Shown here: in pieces, positions 9,090 through 17,452 of the stretch | How the letters are laid out: every line of letters starts with the position of its first letter | Numbering within the stretch: position 1 is the first letter of the stretch | Assembly: GCA_937889015.1 (NCBI GenBank) | Contig: CALARR010000059.1 | Coordinates: 11,155-75,154, forward strand | DNA: 64,000 bases | Direction: 5' to 3' | Source: an uncultured Planctomycetales bacterium | GTDB lineage: Bacteria > Planctomycetota > Planctomycetia > Pirellulales > Thermoguttaceae | Translations under genes and position numbers: made by a program | Notes under the pieces: model-generated | The model's database searches: none | What the model saw: the letters and a program-made list of their open reading frames with translations, nothing else | What the model was told of the DNA's origin: nothing

Positions 9090-10283
9090 ATGCGAAAAGG
9101 CTCGTTCCCCGCCACACTGATCGCGATGGTCCTGATGGTCCCGGCCGCTTGGGCCGTCGACGCGCCGCGCAGCCGCCATAAGTTGGCGCCCGAGGCGATC
9201 CGCTTCGAGGCCCATCGCGTGGGCAGCTATCGCAGCGAGGCCTGCGACGTGGGCGATTTCAACAACGACGGCAAACTGGACATTATCGCCGGGGCCCATC
9301 TCTATCTGGCCCCCGACTGGAAGGCGATCAAGGTTCGCGAACCAGTGACCGACGTGAACGACGAGGGCAAGGGCTATTGCCACGACTTCGCCAACCTGGC
9401 CCTGGACGTGGACGGCGACGGGAAGCTGGATGTCGTCTCCTGCTTCTGGCACGAGAAGCAGACGGCCTGGTATCGCAACACGGGCACGACCGGCGGCCTG
9501 TGGCCGGAGACCGTGATCCAACAGAACGGCAACTTCGAGACGGGCTGCCTGTGGGACATCGACGGCGACGGCAAGGCGCGCGAGGTCCTGCCCGACAGCA
9601 AGGCCACCGTCTGGTACGACCTGCAGCCGGGCGGGAAATTCGGCATCCATACGATTTGCGAGAAGCCGATGGCCTTTGGCGGCGGTGTGGGCGATATCAA
9701 CGGCGACGGCCGGCCCGATGTCCTGCGGCCCAACGCCTGGTTCGAAGCGCCCGCCGATCCGCGCCAGGGAGAATGGAAAGAACATCCCTTGAGCTTGGGC
9801 AGCCCCGAAGACGGCAAGGTCGAACACACACCGCAGATCCTGGTCTACGACGTCAATGGCGACGGCCTGAACGACATTATCACCAGTGCGGCGCACAAGT
9901 ATGGCATCTTCTGGTACCAGCAGATCCGCCAGGGCAACGAGATCACGTGGCAGCGACACCTGATCGACGATTCGTGGACCCAGGCCCACAGCCTGACGCT
10001 GGCCGACTTGGACGGGGATGGCGACCTGGACCTGGCGACGGGCAAGCGTTTTATGGCCCACAACGGCAAGGATCCCGAGGAGTTCGCGCCCCTGGGCGTG
10101 TACTGGTACGAACTGCAGCCCGGCCGCACCACAAAGTGGGTCAAGCACGTCATCTCCTACGATGCGGGGATTGGCTCGGCGCTGAACATCCCGGTCGTGG
10201 ACCTGGACGGCGACGGTGACCTGGACGTGGTCGTGACCGGCAAGTGGGGCGGCCCGGTGTGGTTTGAGAACAGGGCCCAGTAG
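9090..10283 (+). CDS. Secreted FG-GAP/VCBS repeat protein
   Basis: This 397-residue exported protein has a signal peptide ending near AWAVDA and an array of calcium-binding FG-GAP/VCBS repeats. Seven copies of the D-x-(N/D)-x-DG-x-x-D core are visible, for example DFNNDGKLDIIAG, DVDGDGKLDVVS, DINGDGRPDVLR and DLDGDGDLDVVVTG. The fold is a beta-propeller like the integrin alpha-subunit head, and such proteins are abundant in planctomycetes. It may bind glycans or other proteins; no catalytic residues are apparent. The ATG at 9090 has AGGAG seven bases upstream. It is followed after 32 bases by the GH28 gene, so the two are probably co-transcribed. Confidence 0.85.
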   Translation: MRKGSFPATLIAMVLMVPAAWAVDAPRSRHKLAPEAIRFEAHRVGSYRSEACDVGDFNNDGKLDIIAGAHLYLAPDWKAIKVREPVTDVNDEGKGYCHDFANLALDVDGDGKLDVVSCFWHEKQTAWYRNTGTTGGLWPETVIQQNGNFETGCLWDIDGDGKAREVLPDSKATVWYDLQPGGKFGIHTICEKPMAFGGGVGDINGDGRPDVLRPNAWFEAPADPRQGEWKEHPLSLGSPEDGKVEHTPQILVYDVNGDGLNDIITSAAHKYGIFWYQQIRQGNEITWQRHLIDDSWTQAHSLTLADLDGDGDLDLATGKRFMAHNGKDPEEFAPLGVYWYELQPGRTTKWVKHVISYDAGIGSALNIPVVDLDGDGDLDVVVTGKWGGPVWFENRAQ

Positions 10284-10315
10284 TTCTGAATGAAAGGACA
10301 GCGAGGGGCATCGCC

Positions 10316-11878
10316 ATGACGCGTTTCCTCAGTCGCCGCGAGGCGTTGGCGCGCGGCGCCGGCCTGATGGCAGCATTGGCCGCAGGCGCAGCCGGACGTG
10401 AAGCATGCTGCGCGGCACCGCCGGCCTCGCCGCCGCTTCCCTTTGAAATGCCGATACCAAGCGCCCCGGTCTTTGCCCAGCGCGTGTTCGATATCCGCAA
10501 GTTCGGCGCCCAGGCCGGCGGCCAGGCGGTGAACACCCAGGCGATCGCCGCCGCGATCGCCGCCTGTGCCCAAGCGCACGGGGGGCGCGTGCTGGTGCCC
10601 GAGGGCGTGTGGCTCACCGGTCCGATCCACCTGAAGAGCAACGTGGAGCTGCACCTCGCGGAGGGGGCGGAACTGCGATTCAGCCAGCGGTTTGAGGACT
10701 ACCTGCCGCCGGTCTTCACGCAGCGCGGCGGGGTGCGGTGCTACAACTACTCGCCGCTGGTCTATGCCCATCGCTGCAGCAACATTGCCGTCACTGGCCG
10801 GGGAACGCTCAACGGCCAGGGCGAGGTGTGGTGGCCCTGGAAGAAGCGCCAACCGGGGATGACGCGCCTGTTCGAGGCCGGGGCCAAGGGCCTGCCGGTG
10901 GACCAGCGCGTCTTCGGCACCGAGGCCGACGGCGTGCGCCCGCCCTTCGTGCAGCCCATCGAGTGCCAAAACGTGCTCCTGGAGGGCTTCACGATCACCA
11001 ACGGCCCTTCCTGGAACATCCACCCGGTGTGCTGCGAGAACCTGATCGTGCGCGGGGTGAGCGTGCGGACCCACGGACCGAACAACGATGGCATCGATCC
11101 CGACTGCTGCCGCAACGTGCTGATCGAAGACTGCCTGCTGGACACGGGCGACGATTGCATTTGCCTCAAGGCGGGCCGCGACGAGGACGGCTGGGCCGTG
11201 GGCCAGCCCTGCGAGAATGTGCTCATCCGCCGCTGCCACACGAAGCGCGGCCACGGCGGCGTGGTGCTGGGCAGCGAGATGTCGGCCGGGATCCGCAACG
11301 TGTTCGTACACGACTGCCGATTCGAGGGGACCGACCGCGGCATCCGCATCAAGTCGCTGCCGGGGCGCGGCGGCTTCGTGGAGAACGTCTGGTTCCAGGA
11401 CATCGCCATGGACCGGATTGTGGGGGCCGCGATCCACATGACGTTCCGCTACAGCCAGCCCGACTCGCAAACCCGGAACCAGCCGCGCTTCCGCAACTTC
11501 CAGATCCGCAACGTCACCTGCGCCAAGGCCAAGCAGGCGGTGGAGATTTTGGGCCTGGCGGAGAACTACATCGAAGACGTTTGTCTGGAGAACGTGCGGA
11601 TCACGGCGGCGCGCGGCTTGTCGGCCGAGTACGTGCGCGCGCTGCGGCTGAATCGCGTCGATCTGCAGGCCGCCTCCGGCCCGCTGTTGCGTCTGTTGGA
11701 CAGCCAACAAATCGACGTGAGCGACTGCCCTTGTGCGCCGGGGACCGAGGTCTTTGTGCGATTGGAGGGCCCCCAGACGCGCGACGTGCGTTTGCGAGGC
11801 GCTGCCCTGGCTCATGCCCGGCAGGCCGTGGAACTAGCCAAAGGCGCAACGCCGGACGCGGTGCGGCGCGATCCCTGA
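10316..11878 (+). CDS. Glycoside hydrolase family 28 (polygalacturonase-like)
   Basis: The 520-residue GH28 enzyme has a parallel beta-helix and hydrolyses galacturonan-type chains or related glycosides by inversion. All GH28 active-site elements are present: NNDGID with Asp258, TGDDC with Asp279 and Asp280, GHGG with His313, and RIK near residue 342. The N-terminus SRREALARGAGLMAALA is a twin-arginine signal, so export is folded via Tat. It lies between the FG-GAP and DUF1080-like genes on the same strand, suggesting one polysaccharide-use operon. Rhamnogalacturonase or exo-acting activity is also possible within this family. Confidence 0.93.
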   Translation: MTRFLSRREALARGAGLMAALAAGAAGREACCAAPPASPPLPFEMPIPSAPVFAQRVFDIRKFGAQAGGQAVNTQAIAAAIAACAQAHGGRVLVPEGVWLTGPIHLKSNVELHLAEGAELRFSQRFEDYLPPVFTQRGGVRCYNYSPLVYAHRCSNIAVTGRGTLNGQGEVWWPWKKRQPGMTRLFEAGAKGLPVDQRVFGTEADGVRPPFVQPIECQNVLLEGFTITNGPSWNIHPVCCENLIVRGVSVRTHGPNNDGIDPDCCRNVLIEDCLLDTGDDCICLKAGRDEDGWAVGQPCENVLIRRCHTKRGHGGVVLGSEMSAGIRNVFVHDCRFEGTDRGIRIKSLPGRGGFVENVWFQDIAMDRIVGAAIHMTFRYSQPDSQTRNQPRFRNFQIRNVTCAKAKQAVEILGLAENYIEDVCLENVRITAARGLSAEYVRALRLNRVDLQAASGPLLRLLDSQQIDVSDCPCAPGTEVFVRLEGPQTRDVRLRGAALAHARQAVELAKGATPDAVRRDP

Positions 11879-11950
11879 GCGTCTTTTCCGCTTTCCTGCT
11901 GCTGCCCCCTCCATTCCCGCGTTTCCCGCCAGCCTCGGAGAAGAAGACCC

Positions 11951-12673
11951 ATGAAAGCCCTGCCCACGCTGATCGTGATGCTGTGCCTGCCCGCCCTGGG
12001 CGCCGCTCCGGCCAAAGCGCCGTCGAGCCCGATTGTCAAGAAGGGCCAGTTGTTGCTCTCCGACGATTTTACGCGCAGCGAATTGGGCGAGGCCTGGAAG
12101 GCGCCGATCCCGGCCTTCAAGGTCGAGGACGGGGTCTTCAAGGGCTTCCAGGCGCGCGACGATCACGGCGCCGTGAGCAAGACGCTTCTCGCTTTCACGG
12201 ATATCGTGATCGAGTTCTCGTTCCGCTTCGAAGGAGCCACCAGCTTCAACGTGGCGATCAACGACAAGAACTACAAGGAGGCACACGCCGGCCACATCTG
12301 CCGCGTTGCGGTGAACCCCAAGCAGATCCGCCTGGGCGACGACCGGGATGGCGCGATGCGCAACGACATCTTCGAAATGCGCAAGGATCCGCAGCGCCGC
12401 GAAGAATCCAACAAGCTGCTGGAGGGCCGCTCGGAGACCGTGGCCGTGCAGCTCCAAAACGGCAAATGGTACAAGATGAGCATCGAAATCGGCGGCGACG
12501 CGATGCGCGTGTGCCTGGACGGCCGGCCCATCGGCTACCTCAAGTCCTCGGGGATCGGCCACCAGACCAAGACCGACTTCGGCTTCACCGTCAGCGGCAA
12601 GGAAGCCCATTTCGACAATCTGCGCGTCTGGTCGGCCACGGCCTTGGGCAAGCGGTCCGCGCCGCGGCGCTAG
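11951..12673 (+). CDS. Secreted DUF1080-like (GH16-fold) protein
   Basis: The 240-residue protein has a signal peptide (MKALPTLIVMLCLPALGAA) and one jelly-roll domain of the DUF1080 / 3-keto-disaccharide hydrolase group. Characteristic strands include LLLSDDFTRSELGEAW at the start, VEDGVFKGFQ, KWYKMSIEIGGDAMRVCLDG, and HFDNLRVWSA at the end. Relatives hydrolyse 3-keto-glycosides or simply bind carbohydrate; this copy is shorter than many and the catalytic residues cannot be identified. It follows the GH28 gene by 72 bases. A MITE-like repeat begins within the last bases of the gene, so its TAG stop coincides with the repeat end. Confidence 0.8.
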   Translation: MKALPTLIVMLCLPALGAAPAKAPSSPIVKKGQLLLSDDFTRSELGEAWKAPIPAFKVEDGVFKGFQARDDHGAVSKTLLAFTDIVIEFSFRFEGATSFNVAINDKNYKEAHAGHICRVAVNPKQIRLGDDRDGAMRNDIFEMRKDPQRREESNKLLEGRSETVAVQLQNGKWYKMSIEIGGDAMRVCLDGRPIGYLKSSGIGHQTKTDFGFTVSGKEAHFDNLRVWSATALGKRSAPRR

Positions 12674-12777
12674 TGCTTTGTCAATGCTCCATGTTCGGGT
12701 GGCAGTTCGCTAATTCGTCCAGATTCACGGTTGCCAGACGCGACTCAACCCGAAAACCAAGATTTGACAAAGCACTA
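12671..12777. repeat. MITE-like element, 107 bp with 14-bp perfect terminal inverted repeats
   Basis: The left end TAGTGCTTTGTCAA (12671-12684) is matched exactly by its reverse complement TTGACAAAGCACTA (12764-12777). Beyond the perfect part, the arms stay partly complementary for about 30 bases (shared TTCGGGTKG). The element holds no reading frame. Its left end supplies the TAG stop of the DUF1080-like gene. Size and structure fit a non-autonomous miniature transposable element; the parent transposase is not in the window. Confidence 0.7.
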
Positions 12778-12778
12778 G

Positions 12779-13133
12779 GGTGGTGTCTCGCGCAGATGGG
12801 ACATGATCGGGTGTTCGGCAAATCGCAGGGTCGGGCGACACATACTACGGCCCAACGGGCCAGCAGTTATTCCAGCCCGGGCCAACGGCCTGGGAAAACG
12901 TCGCATACGCTGGGTTGAACGGCCCAACGGGCCAGCCGTTCGTTCAAGGAACGGTTGGGCTTTCAGCCCGTCGCGCTGCAGTGGAGTACCTGTTCCCCAG
13001 GCCGTTGACCTGGGCTGGGCGAACGGCTGGGCCTTCGGCCCAACATCGATCGGCTTGCTCATCGCGGCGACCGCCGCGCGCTGCCACATAACTACCCTCA
13101 ATTACGAGACACTACGCCAGGGTGGTGTCTCGC
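12779..13133. repeat. GC-rich intergenic repeat block with terminal GTRGTGTCTCG sequences
   Basis: This non-coding stretch starts with GTGGTGTCTCG (12780-12790) and ends with the near inverse CGAGACACTACG (13106-13117), followed by a direct copy AGGGTGGTGTCTCGC (13119-13133, also at 12777-12791). Inside, CGGCCCAACGGGCCAGC occurs twice (12848-12864 and 12920-12936), along with several palindromic GGGCTTTCAGCCC- and GGGCCTTCGGCCC-type hairpins. It resembles the palindromic intergenic repeats common in planctomycete genomes. No gene is supported here. Confidence 0.5.
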
Positions 13134-13386
13134 AGAGACGGGGCCTAGCCATTTGGGGCCACGGATGGATTGCACAGCCGTGAGCTGGCACACGCGGGGT
13201 TCTGCACTGTGGATTGCGTCCTGCGCGGAATTGGCATTTTTCTGCGCGATTGCATGCTTCCGTTCCCCCCGCACGTGCGTCTATGCTGGTCGAAAATGCC
13301 CCGCGGCGATGGTCAGCACGCTTCCCAGAGCGTCTGACCACGGCGCGAACGACCGACGCACGACTCCGCCCCACGAGGAGAACGCC

Positions 13387-15960
13387 ATGCGATCGTATCT
13401 CATGCCGCTGCTGGCCGGGTTGACCATGCTCTTTGCCGCGACAGGGGGCGAGGCCGACGAACCGGCCCGGATCACGGTTCGCGCCGACCGGCCGGGCGCC
13501 GTGATCTCGCCGGCCCTGTACGGGATCTTCTTCGAGGAGATCAACCACGCGGGCGATGGCGGACTGTACGCCGAGATGATCCAGAACCGGTCGTTCGAGG
13601 AGACCGTGCCCGTGGAGGGTTGCACCCTGGAAGGCGACCGTTGCGTGGCGCCGGCCCTGCCCGACTACGTGACGGGCAAGATCAAGCGCTGGTCCGTGCC
13701 CTGGCAGTTCGCCTCGGCCTGGCCTGCCTGGTCGCTGGATGCCGCCGGAACCGACGCCGGCCTGTCGCTGGAGAGCGACCAGCCGCTGAACGAACACAAC
13801 CCGCACTACTTGCGGCTGACCGTTTCGCGACTGCCGGCCACGGCCAGCGTGCGGTTGTTGAACGAAGGGTATTGGGGCGTGGCCGTGGTCCAGGGCGAAA
13901 CGTATGACTTGTCGTTCTATGCTCGCGCTGCCCAAGGGTCGCTGCCGGCCTTGCGCGTGGGCCTCCTCGGTGCGAACGGCGCCGAGTTGGCCGCGGCCGA
14001 GGTGCAGCTTGCCGGCAACGTACAATGGAAGAAGCACGCCTGCAGCCTCACGCCAAACGCCACCGATCCCAAGGCGCGATTCTTCCTGCAGCCGCTGGGC
14101 ACAGGCCGGCTGGACCTGGACATGGTCTCGCTCTTCCCGCGCAAGACCTTCAAGAACCGACCCAACGGCTGCCGACCGGACCTGGCCCAACTGCTGGCCG
14201 ACTTGAAGCCGGCCTTCGTGCGATTTCCGGGCGGATGCGTGGTGGAGGGGGCCACCATGGCCAATCGCTATCGCTGGAAAGAGACCATCGGCGACGTGGC
14301 CGCGCGGCCGGGCCACTGGTGCCTGTGGGGTTATCGCAACAGCGACGGGTTGGGCTATCACGAGTTCCTTCAGCTTTGCGAGGATCTGGGCGCAGAGGCC
14401 ATGTACGTCTGCAATTGCGGCCTGGCGTGCACGGGACGCAACGGCGACTTCTGGCCCGACCAGCAGGTCGACGAACTGGTCCAGGACACGCTGGACGCCC
14501 TGGAGTATGCCCTGGGTTCGGCCGACACGCCGTGGGGCGCGCAGCGCGCGCGCAATGGGCATCCGGCCCCCTTTGCGTTGAAGTACCTGGAGATCGGCAA
14601 CGAGAACTTCGGCCCGCGCTATGACGCCTGCTACCGGCGATTTGCCGCGGCCATCGAGCGCCGCTTTCCGCAGGTGGTGCTGATCTGCGACACGGACTTT
14701 GCCGAGGGCCGCATCCACGACCAGCACTTCTACCGGGAACCGGGCTGGTTCTTCGCCAACTTCCACCTGTACGACAAGCGGTCCGAGCCCGGCCAGCCGC
14801 CTGCGCGCGTCTCGCAGAGCCGCGCAGGCCAGACCGAGCCGCCCAAGAATACCGCCGGCCGCAAGGTCTATGTGGGCGAGTATGCCTGCAATCGGGACGT
14901 GGGGGCGGGCAACCTGCGCGCCGCGATCTCCGAGGCCGCGTTCATGCTGGGCATGGAACGCAATGCGGACTACGTGATCATGGCCAGCTACGCGCCCCTG
15001 TTCTATCACGTCGAGGACCGGCGCTGGCCGGTGAACCTGATCGGCTTCGACAGCGCGGCCAGCTTCGGCCGCGCCAGCTACTACGTCCAACAGTTGTTCG
15101 CCGTGCACCGGCCCGACGTGAATGTGGCCTGCGAGTCTTCCGCTCCGGAAATGCAGTTGCCGGGCCGGCGCGGCGCGATCGGCGTGGGCACCTGGGGCAC
15201 CCAGGCGGAGTTCAAGGACATCACCGTCACCCAGAACGGACGCACGTTGCTAGCGGCCGATTTCGGCCAAGGCCTGCGCGGCTGGCGCACCCTCGACGGC
15301 GATTGGCAGGCGGTGGACGGCGCGTTGCGGCAGAATGGCGATCAACGCCCGGCCAAGGCCCTGGCCGGCGATCCAACCTGGCGCGACTACACCCTCACGC
15401 TCAAGGCACGCAAGCTGGCGGGGGCCGAAGGGTTCTTGATCCTCTTCCAGACGGCGCGCGACAAGGACCGCTGCTGGTGGAACCTGGGTGGCTGGGGCAA
15501 CCGCCAGCATGGTCTGGAGGTCCCGGGAGTGAGCGTGCCACGCGTGCCGGGCCAGATCGAGACCGGGCGCTGGTACGACATCCGCATCGAATGCCAGGAC
15601 TCGCGCTTGCGTTGCTTCCTGGACGGCCAGTTGATCCACGACGTGAGCCGGGCCGGCGTGCCATCGCTCTTTGCGGCAGCCGGCAAGACCAACGCGACCG
15701 GCGAAGTCCTGCTGAAGGTCGTCAACGGCGCCAACCTGCCGCAGACCGTGCAGATTTCCGTTGCCGGCCTGCCCGGGCTCGCATCGCGAGCCAGAACGAT
15801 CGTGTTGGCCGATCCGGACGCGGAGGCGGAGAACTCGGTGGCCGAGCCGAAGCGCATCGCCCCGCGCGAGACGACGACGGAGGGTGTTGGGCCGCAGTTC
15901 TCGCACACCTTCCCGGCCAACTCGGTGACACTGATGTTCCTGCGGCCCGAGGCGCGGTGA
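13387..15960 (+). CDS. Alpha-L-arabinofuranosidase, GH51-like, with extra C-terminal beta-sandwich
   Basis: The 857-residue exported retaining glycosidase removes alpha-L-arabinofuranosyl groups from hemicellulose or pectin side chains. After the signal peptide (to about residue 25), SPALYGIFFEEINHAGDGGL and LYAEMIQNRSFEE are GH51 hallmarks. The acid/base is Glu406 in EIGNENFG and the nucleophile is Glu498 in YVGEYAC. The C-terminal region is unusual: residues about 595-770 form a concanavalin-like/laminin-G-type module (LLAADFGQGLRGW ... RWYDIRIECQ) placed within the usual GH51 C-terminal beta domain. GAGGAG precedes the ATG at 13387; upstream starts add a Cys-rich non-signal tail. The gene stands alone after a long repeat-rich gap. 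Confidence 0.92.
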   Translation: MRSYLMPLLAGLTMLFAATGGEADEPARITVRADRPGAVISPALYGIFFEEINHAGDGGLYAEMIQNRSFEETVPVEGCTLEGDRCVAPALPDYVTGKIKRWSVPWQFASAWPAWSLDAAGTDAGLSLESDQPLNEHNPHYLRLTVSRLPATASVRLLNEGYWGVAVVQGETYDLSFYARAAQGSLPALRVGLLGANGAELAAAEVQLAGNVQWKKHACSLTPNATDPKARFFLQPLGTGRLDLDMVSLFPRKTFKNRPNGCRPDLAQLLADLKPAFVRFPGGCVVEGATMANRYRWKETIGDVAARPGHWCLWGYRNSDGLGYHEFLQLCEDLGAEAMYVCNCGLACTGRNGDFWPDQQVDELVQDTLDALEYALGSADTPWGAQRARNGHPAPFALKYLEIGNENFGPRYDACYRRFAAAIERRFPQVVLICDTDFAEGRIHDQHFYREPGWFFANFHLYDKRSEPGQPPARVSQSRAGQTEPPKNTAGRKVYVGEYACNRDVGAGNLRAAISEAAFMLGMERNADYVIMASYAPLFYHVEDRRWPVNLIGFDSAASFGRASYYVQQLFAVHRPDVNVACESSAPEMQLPGRRGAIGVGTWGTQAEFKDITVTQNGRTLLAADFGQGLRGWRTLDGDWQAVDGALRQNGDQRPAKALAGDPTWRDYTLTLKARKLAGAEGFLILFQTARDKDRCWWNLGGWGNRQHGLEVPGVSVPRVPGQIETGRWYDIRIECQDSRLRCFLDGQLIHDVSRAGVPSLFAAAGKTNATGEVLLKVVNGANLPQTVQISVAGLPGLASRARTIVLADPDAEAENSVAEPKRIAPRETTTEGVGPQFSHTFPANSVTLMFLRPEAR

Positions 15961-15969
15961 AGGGATTTT

Positions 15970-16004
15970 GGATGTGGGATGTGGGATGTAGGATGTGGGA
16001 TGTG
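15970..16004 (+). repeat. Heptanucleotide tandem repeat (GGATGTG) x5
   Basis: Five 7-bp units in a row: GGATGTG, GGATGTG, GGATGTA, GGATGTG, GGATGTG. The array starts nine bases after the GH51 stop codon. It is the first of two distinct heptad arrays in this gap. Confidence 0.85.
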
Positions 16005-16065
16005 GGCCTGTTGAGGCGATCCTGGCTCGTATGTCCGGCGAGTGCGCCAATCACGGAACCTCATA

Positions 16066-16177
16066 ATTCCGCCTTCCGCCTTCCGCCTTCCGCCTTCCGC
16101 CTTCCGCATTCCGCCTTCCGCATTCCGCATTCCGCATTCCGCATTCCGCCTTCCGCCTTCCGCATTCCGACTTCCGT
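16066..16177 (+). repeat. Heptanucleotide tandem repeat (MTTCCGC) x16
   Basis: Sixteen consecutive 7-bp units, each ATTCCGC or CTTCCGC, with the last two degenerate (ATTCCGA, CTTCCGT). The unit differs from the GGATGTG array 60 bases upstream. The array directly abuts the truncated sulfotransferase frame on the minus strand. Heptad short tandem repeats are known from cyanobacteria; here they lie in decayed DNA. Confidence 0.9.
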
Positions 16178-16325
16178 GTGCGTGGCCGGCGTTGGGCAGG
16201 GACCAGGTCAGCAGCGGCGGCTCACCGACCGATACTTGAACTCCGGCCTGCTGATTCAGCAGCCGAGCCAAGGATCGGAACCCGCAGAGTCCGGCGCCGA
16301 GGATGAGGACAAGGGGTTGAGGCAT
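16178..16325 (-). pseudogene. Sulfotransferase N-terminal remnant, truncated at the heptad repeat
   Basis: From an ATG at 16325, leftwards, about 45 residues read MPQPLVLILGAGLCGFRSLA, then RLLNQQAGVQVSVGEPPLL. The GAGLCGFRSLARLL segment resembles the PAPS-binding P-loop opening of bacterial sulfotransferases (G-x-G/R-S/C-G-x-x-L-L). After about residue 48 the frame runs into the MTTCCGC heptads and becomes a repetitive Arg/Asn/Glu/Gly string, so the rest of the gene is lost. Whether the fragment is expressed is unknown; a domain match is inferred from motif shape only. Confidence 0.45.
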
Positions 16326-16562
16326 TCTGTCGGCTCTGCGGTCGGGCGATTCTGCACCGGGGACAGGCTATTGACCATCAGGCAAGTGATGCAATCCGCG
16401 CGACCAACGCAGCGCACATTCACGGTCAACTGCCGCTTGTGATAGTCCATGCCAAGGTGGGGTATTCTGGGGCCTCCTGGAACGAGTGAACTTGGGGTTT
16501 TACAACGCTCCCAGCGTATCTTCCCTGGCGCCCCGTTTGCGCGTCCCATATCCATCCAAGAG

Positions 16563-17396
16563 CTAGAATTCCCCAACAACCAATCGCATCCCCCGGCGGC
16601 TCGACTTCCGCCCGCTCGTGGCTGGTCCTGATTTTTCAGGTGCCCCCTCGCCCTTGTCCAGTTCCGATCCAACCCGTGGTGCGCGCGATCTGATCTGCTC
16701 CGCCTCGTCGGGGGTATACAACCCCCATCGGAGGCTGTTGTTGACAATAGGCGGAGGGACGACTGGCCTCTTGGATCGTCGCAAGGATTCGATTTCTTTC
16801 TCGACCTCGGTAGCCAGTCTTGCCCGTGTTTCCGCGGAGAGGAGTCGGTCTGGTAGCTTCCGTATCCGCATGATGGCCCACTCGCACATTTCCATCTGCA
16901 ACTCGTACAGCGCCTTCTGGCTCCGCTGTTCGCACCACGCCTTCTCGTCGTGTTGTTCCATGAATTCGGAATGCCCGAGCCTGGAGAACGCAAGCTCCGA
17001 ACCAAGCGGGCGAACGTGCCGAAAGTACGGTTCGGAGAGGTAGGCATCCATAATCTTGGCGAGAACATCGCCAATTGTAAAATTGGCACCGCCCATGGAA
17101 ATATTGCACGTGATACAGTACCGGCTGTCATCCAGGTGCTTTACCATTTCCGGCCAGGCTTTCTCAGCATTGGCGTAGAGTTCCGTAAGGCTTCGCCAGA
17201 CGCGATCCTGTTCACGCCAGTCGTAGTCCACCGTGAATACCGCCGGACTCGCGATGCCCCGCTCGATAATCTGTGGCGGGACGTTGTGGTTCTCCAACGA
17301 GTCGATCAACGCCGGAGCGTTCAGAGGAGCCGTGTCACCACACCCGTTCAATGCAATGAGAAACAGGAACACTGACAGGGATCGCCAGTGCGGCAT
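16563..17396 (-). CDS. Putative lipoprotein, candidate immunity protein to the adjacent RHS toxin
   Basis: The 277-residue protein has a lipoprotein signal peptide (MPHWRSLSVFLFLIALNGC); the lipobox LNGC places the acylated Cys at residue 19. I recognise no known domain. The body is charged and mostly helical, with a possible coiled coil around RARLATEVEKEIESLRRSKR, and contains RYCITCNI. The start at 17396 gives the lipobox; an upstream start at 17456 overlaps the RHS stop. It lies 56 bases downstream of the RHS/toxin fragment on the same strand, the position expected for an immunity gene. That role is inference from position alone. Base composition is lower in GC than the neighbours, as in the toxin part, suggesting joint transfer. 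Confidence 0.55.
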   Translation of the reverse strand: MPHWRSLSVFLFLIALNGCGDTAPLNAPALIDSLENHNVPPQIIERGIASPAVFTVDYDWREQDRVWRSLTELYANAEKAWPEMVKHLDDSRYCITCNISMGGANFTIGDVLAKIMDAYLSEPYFRHVRPLGSELAFSRLGHSEFMEQHDEKAWCEQRSQKALYELQMEMCEWAIMRIRKLPDRLLSAETRARLATEVEKEIESLRRSKRPVVPPPIVNNSLRWGLYTPDEAEQIRSRAPRVGSELDKGEGAPEKSGPATSGRKSSRRGMRLVVGEF

Positions 17397-17452
17397 GCGA
17401 TCGGACGATTCTCTGGTCGTGTCGTACGGGTCGAGCGGCTGCGGGACCATTG

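Noticed and set aside
16066..16177. CRISPR array
   Set aside because: Units are only 7 bp, contiguous and without spacers; no cas genes are nearby.
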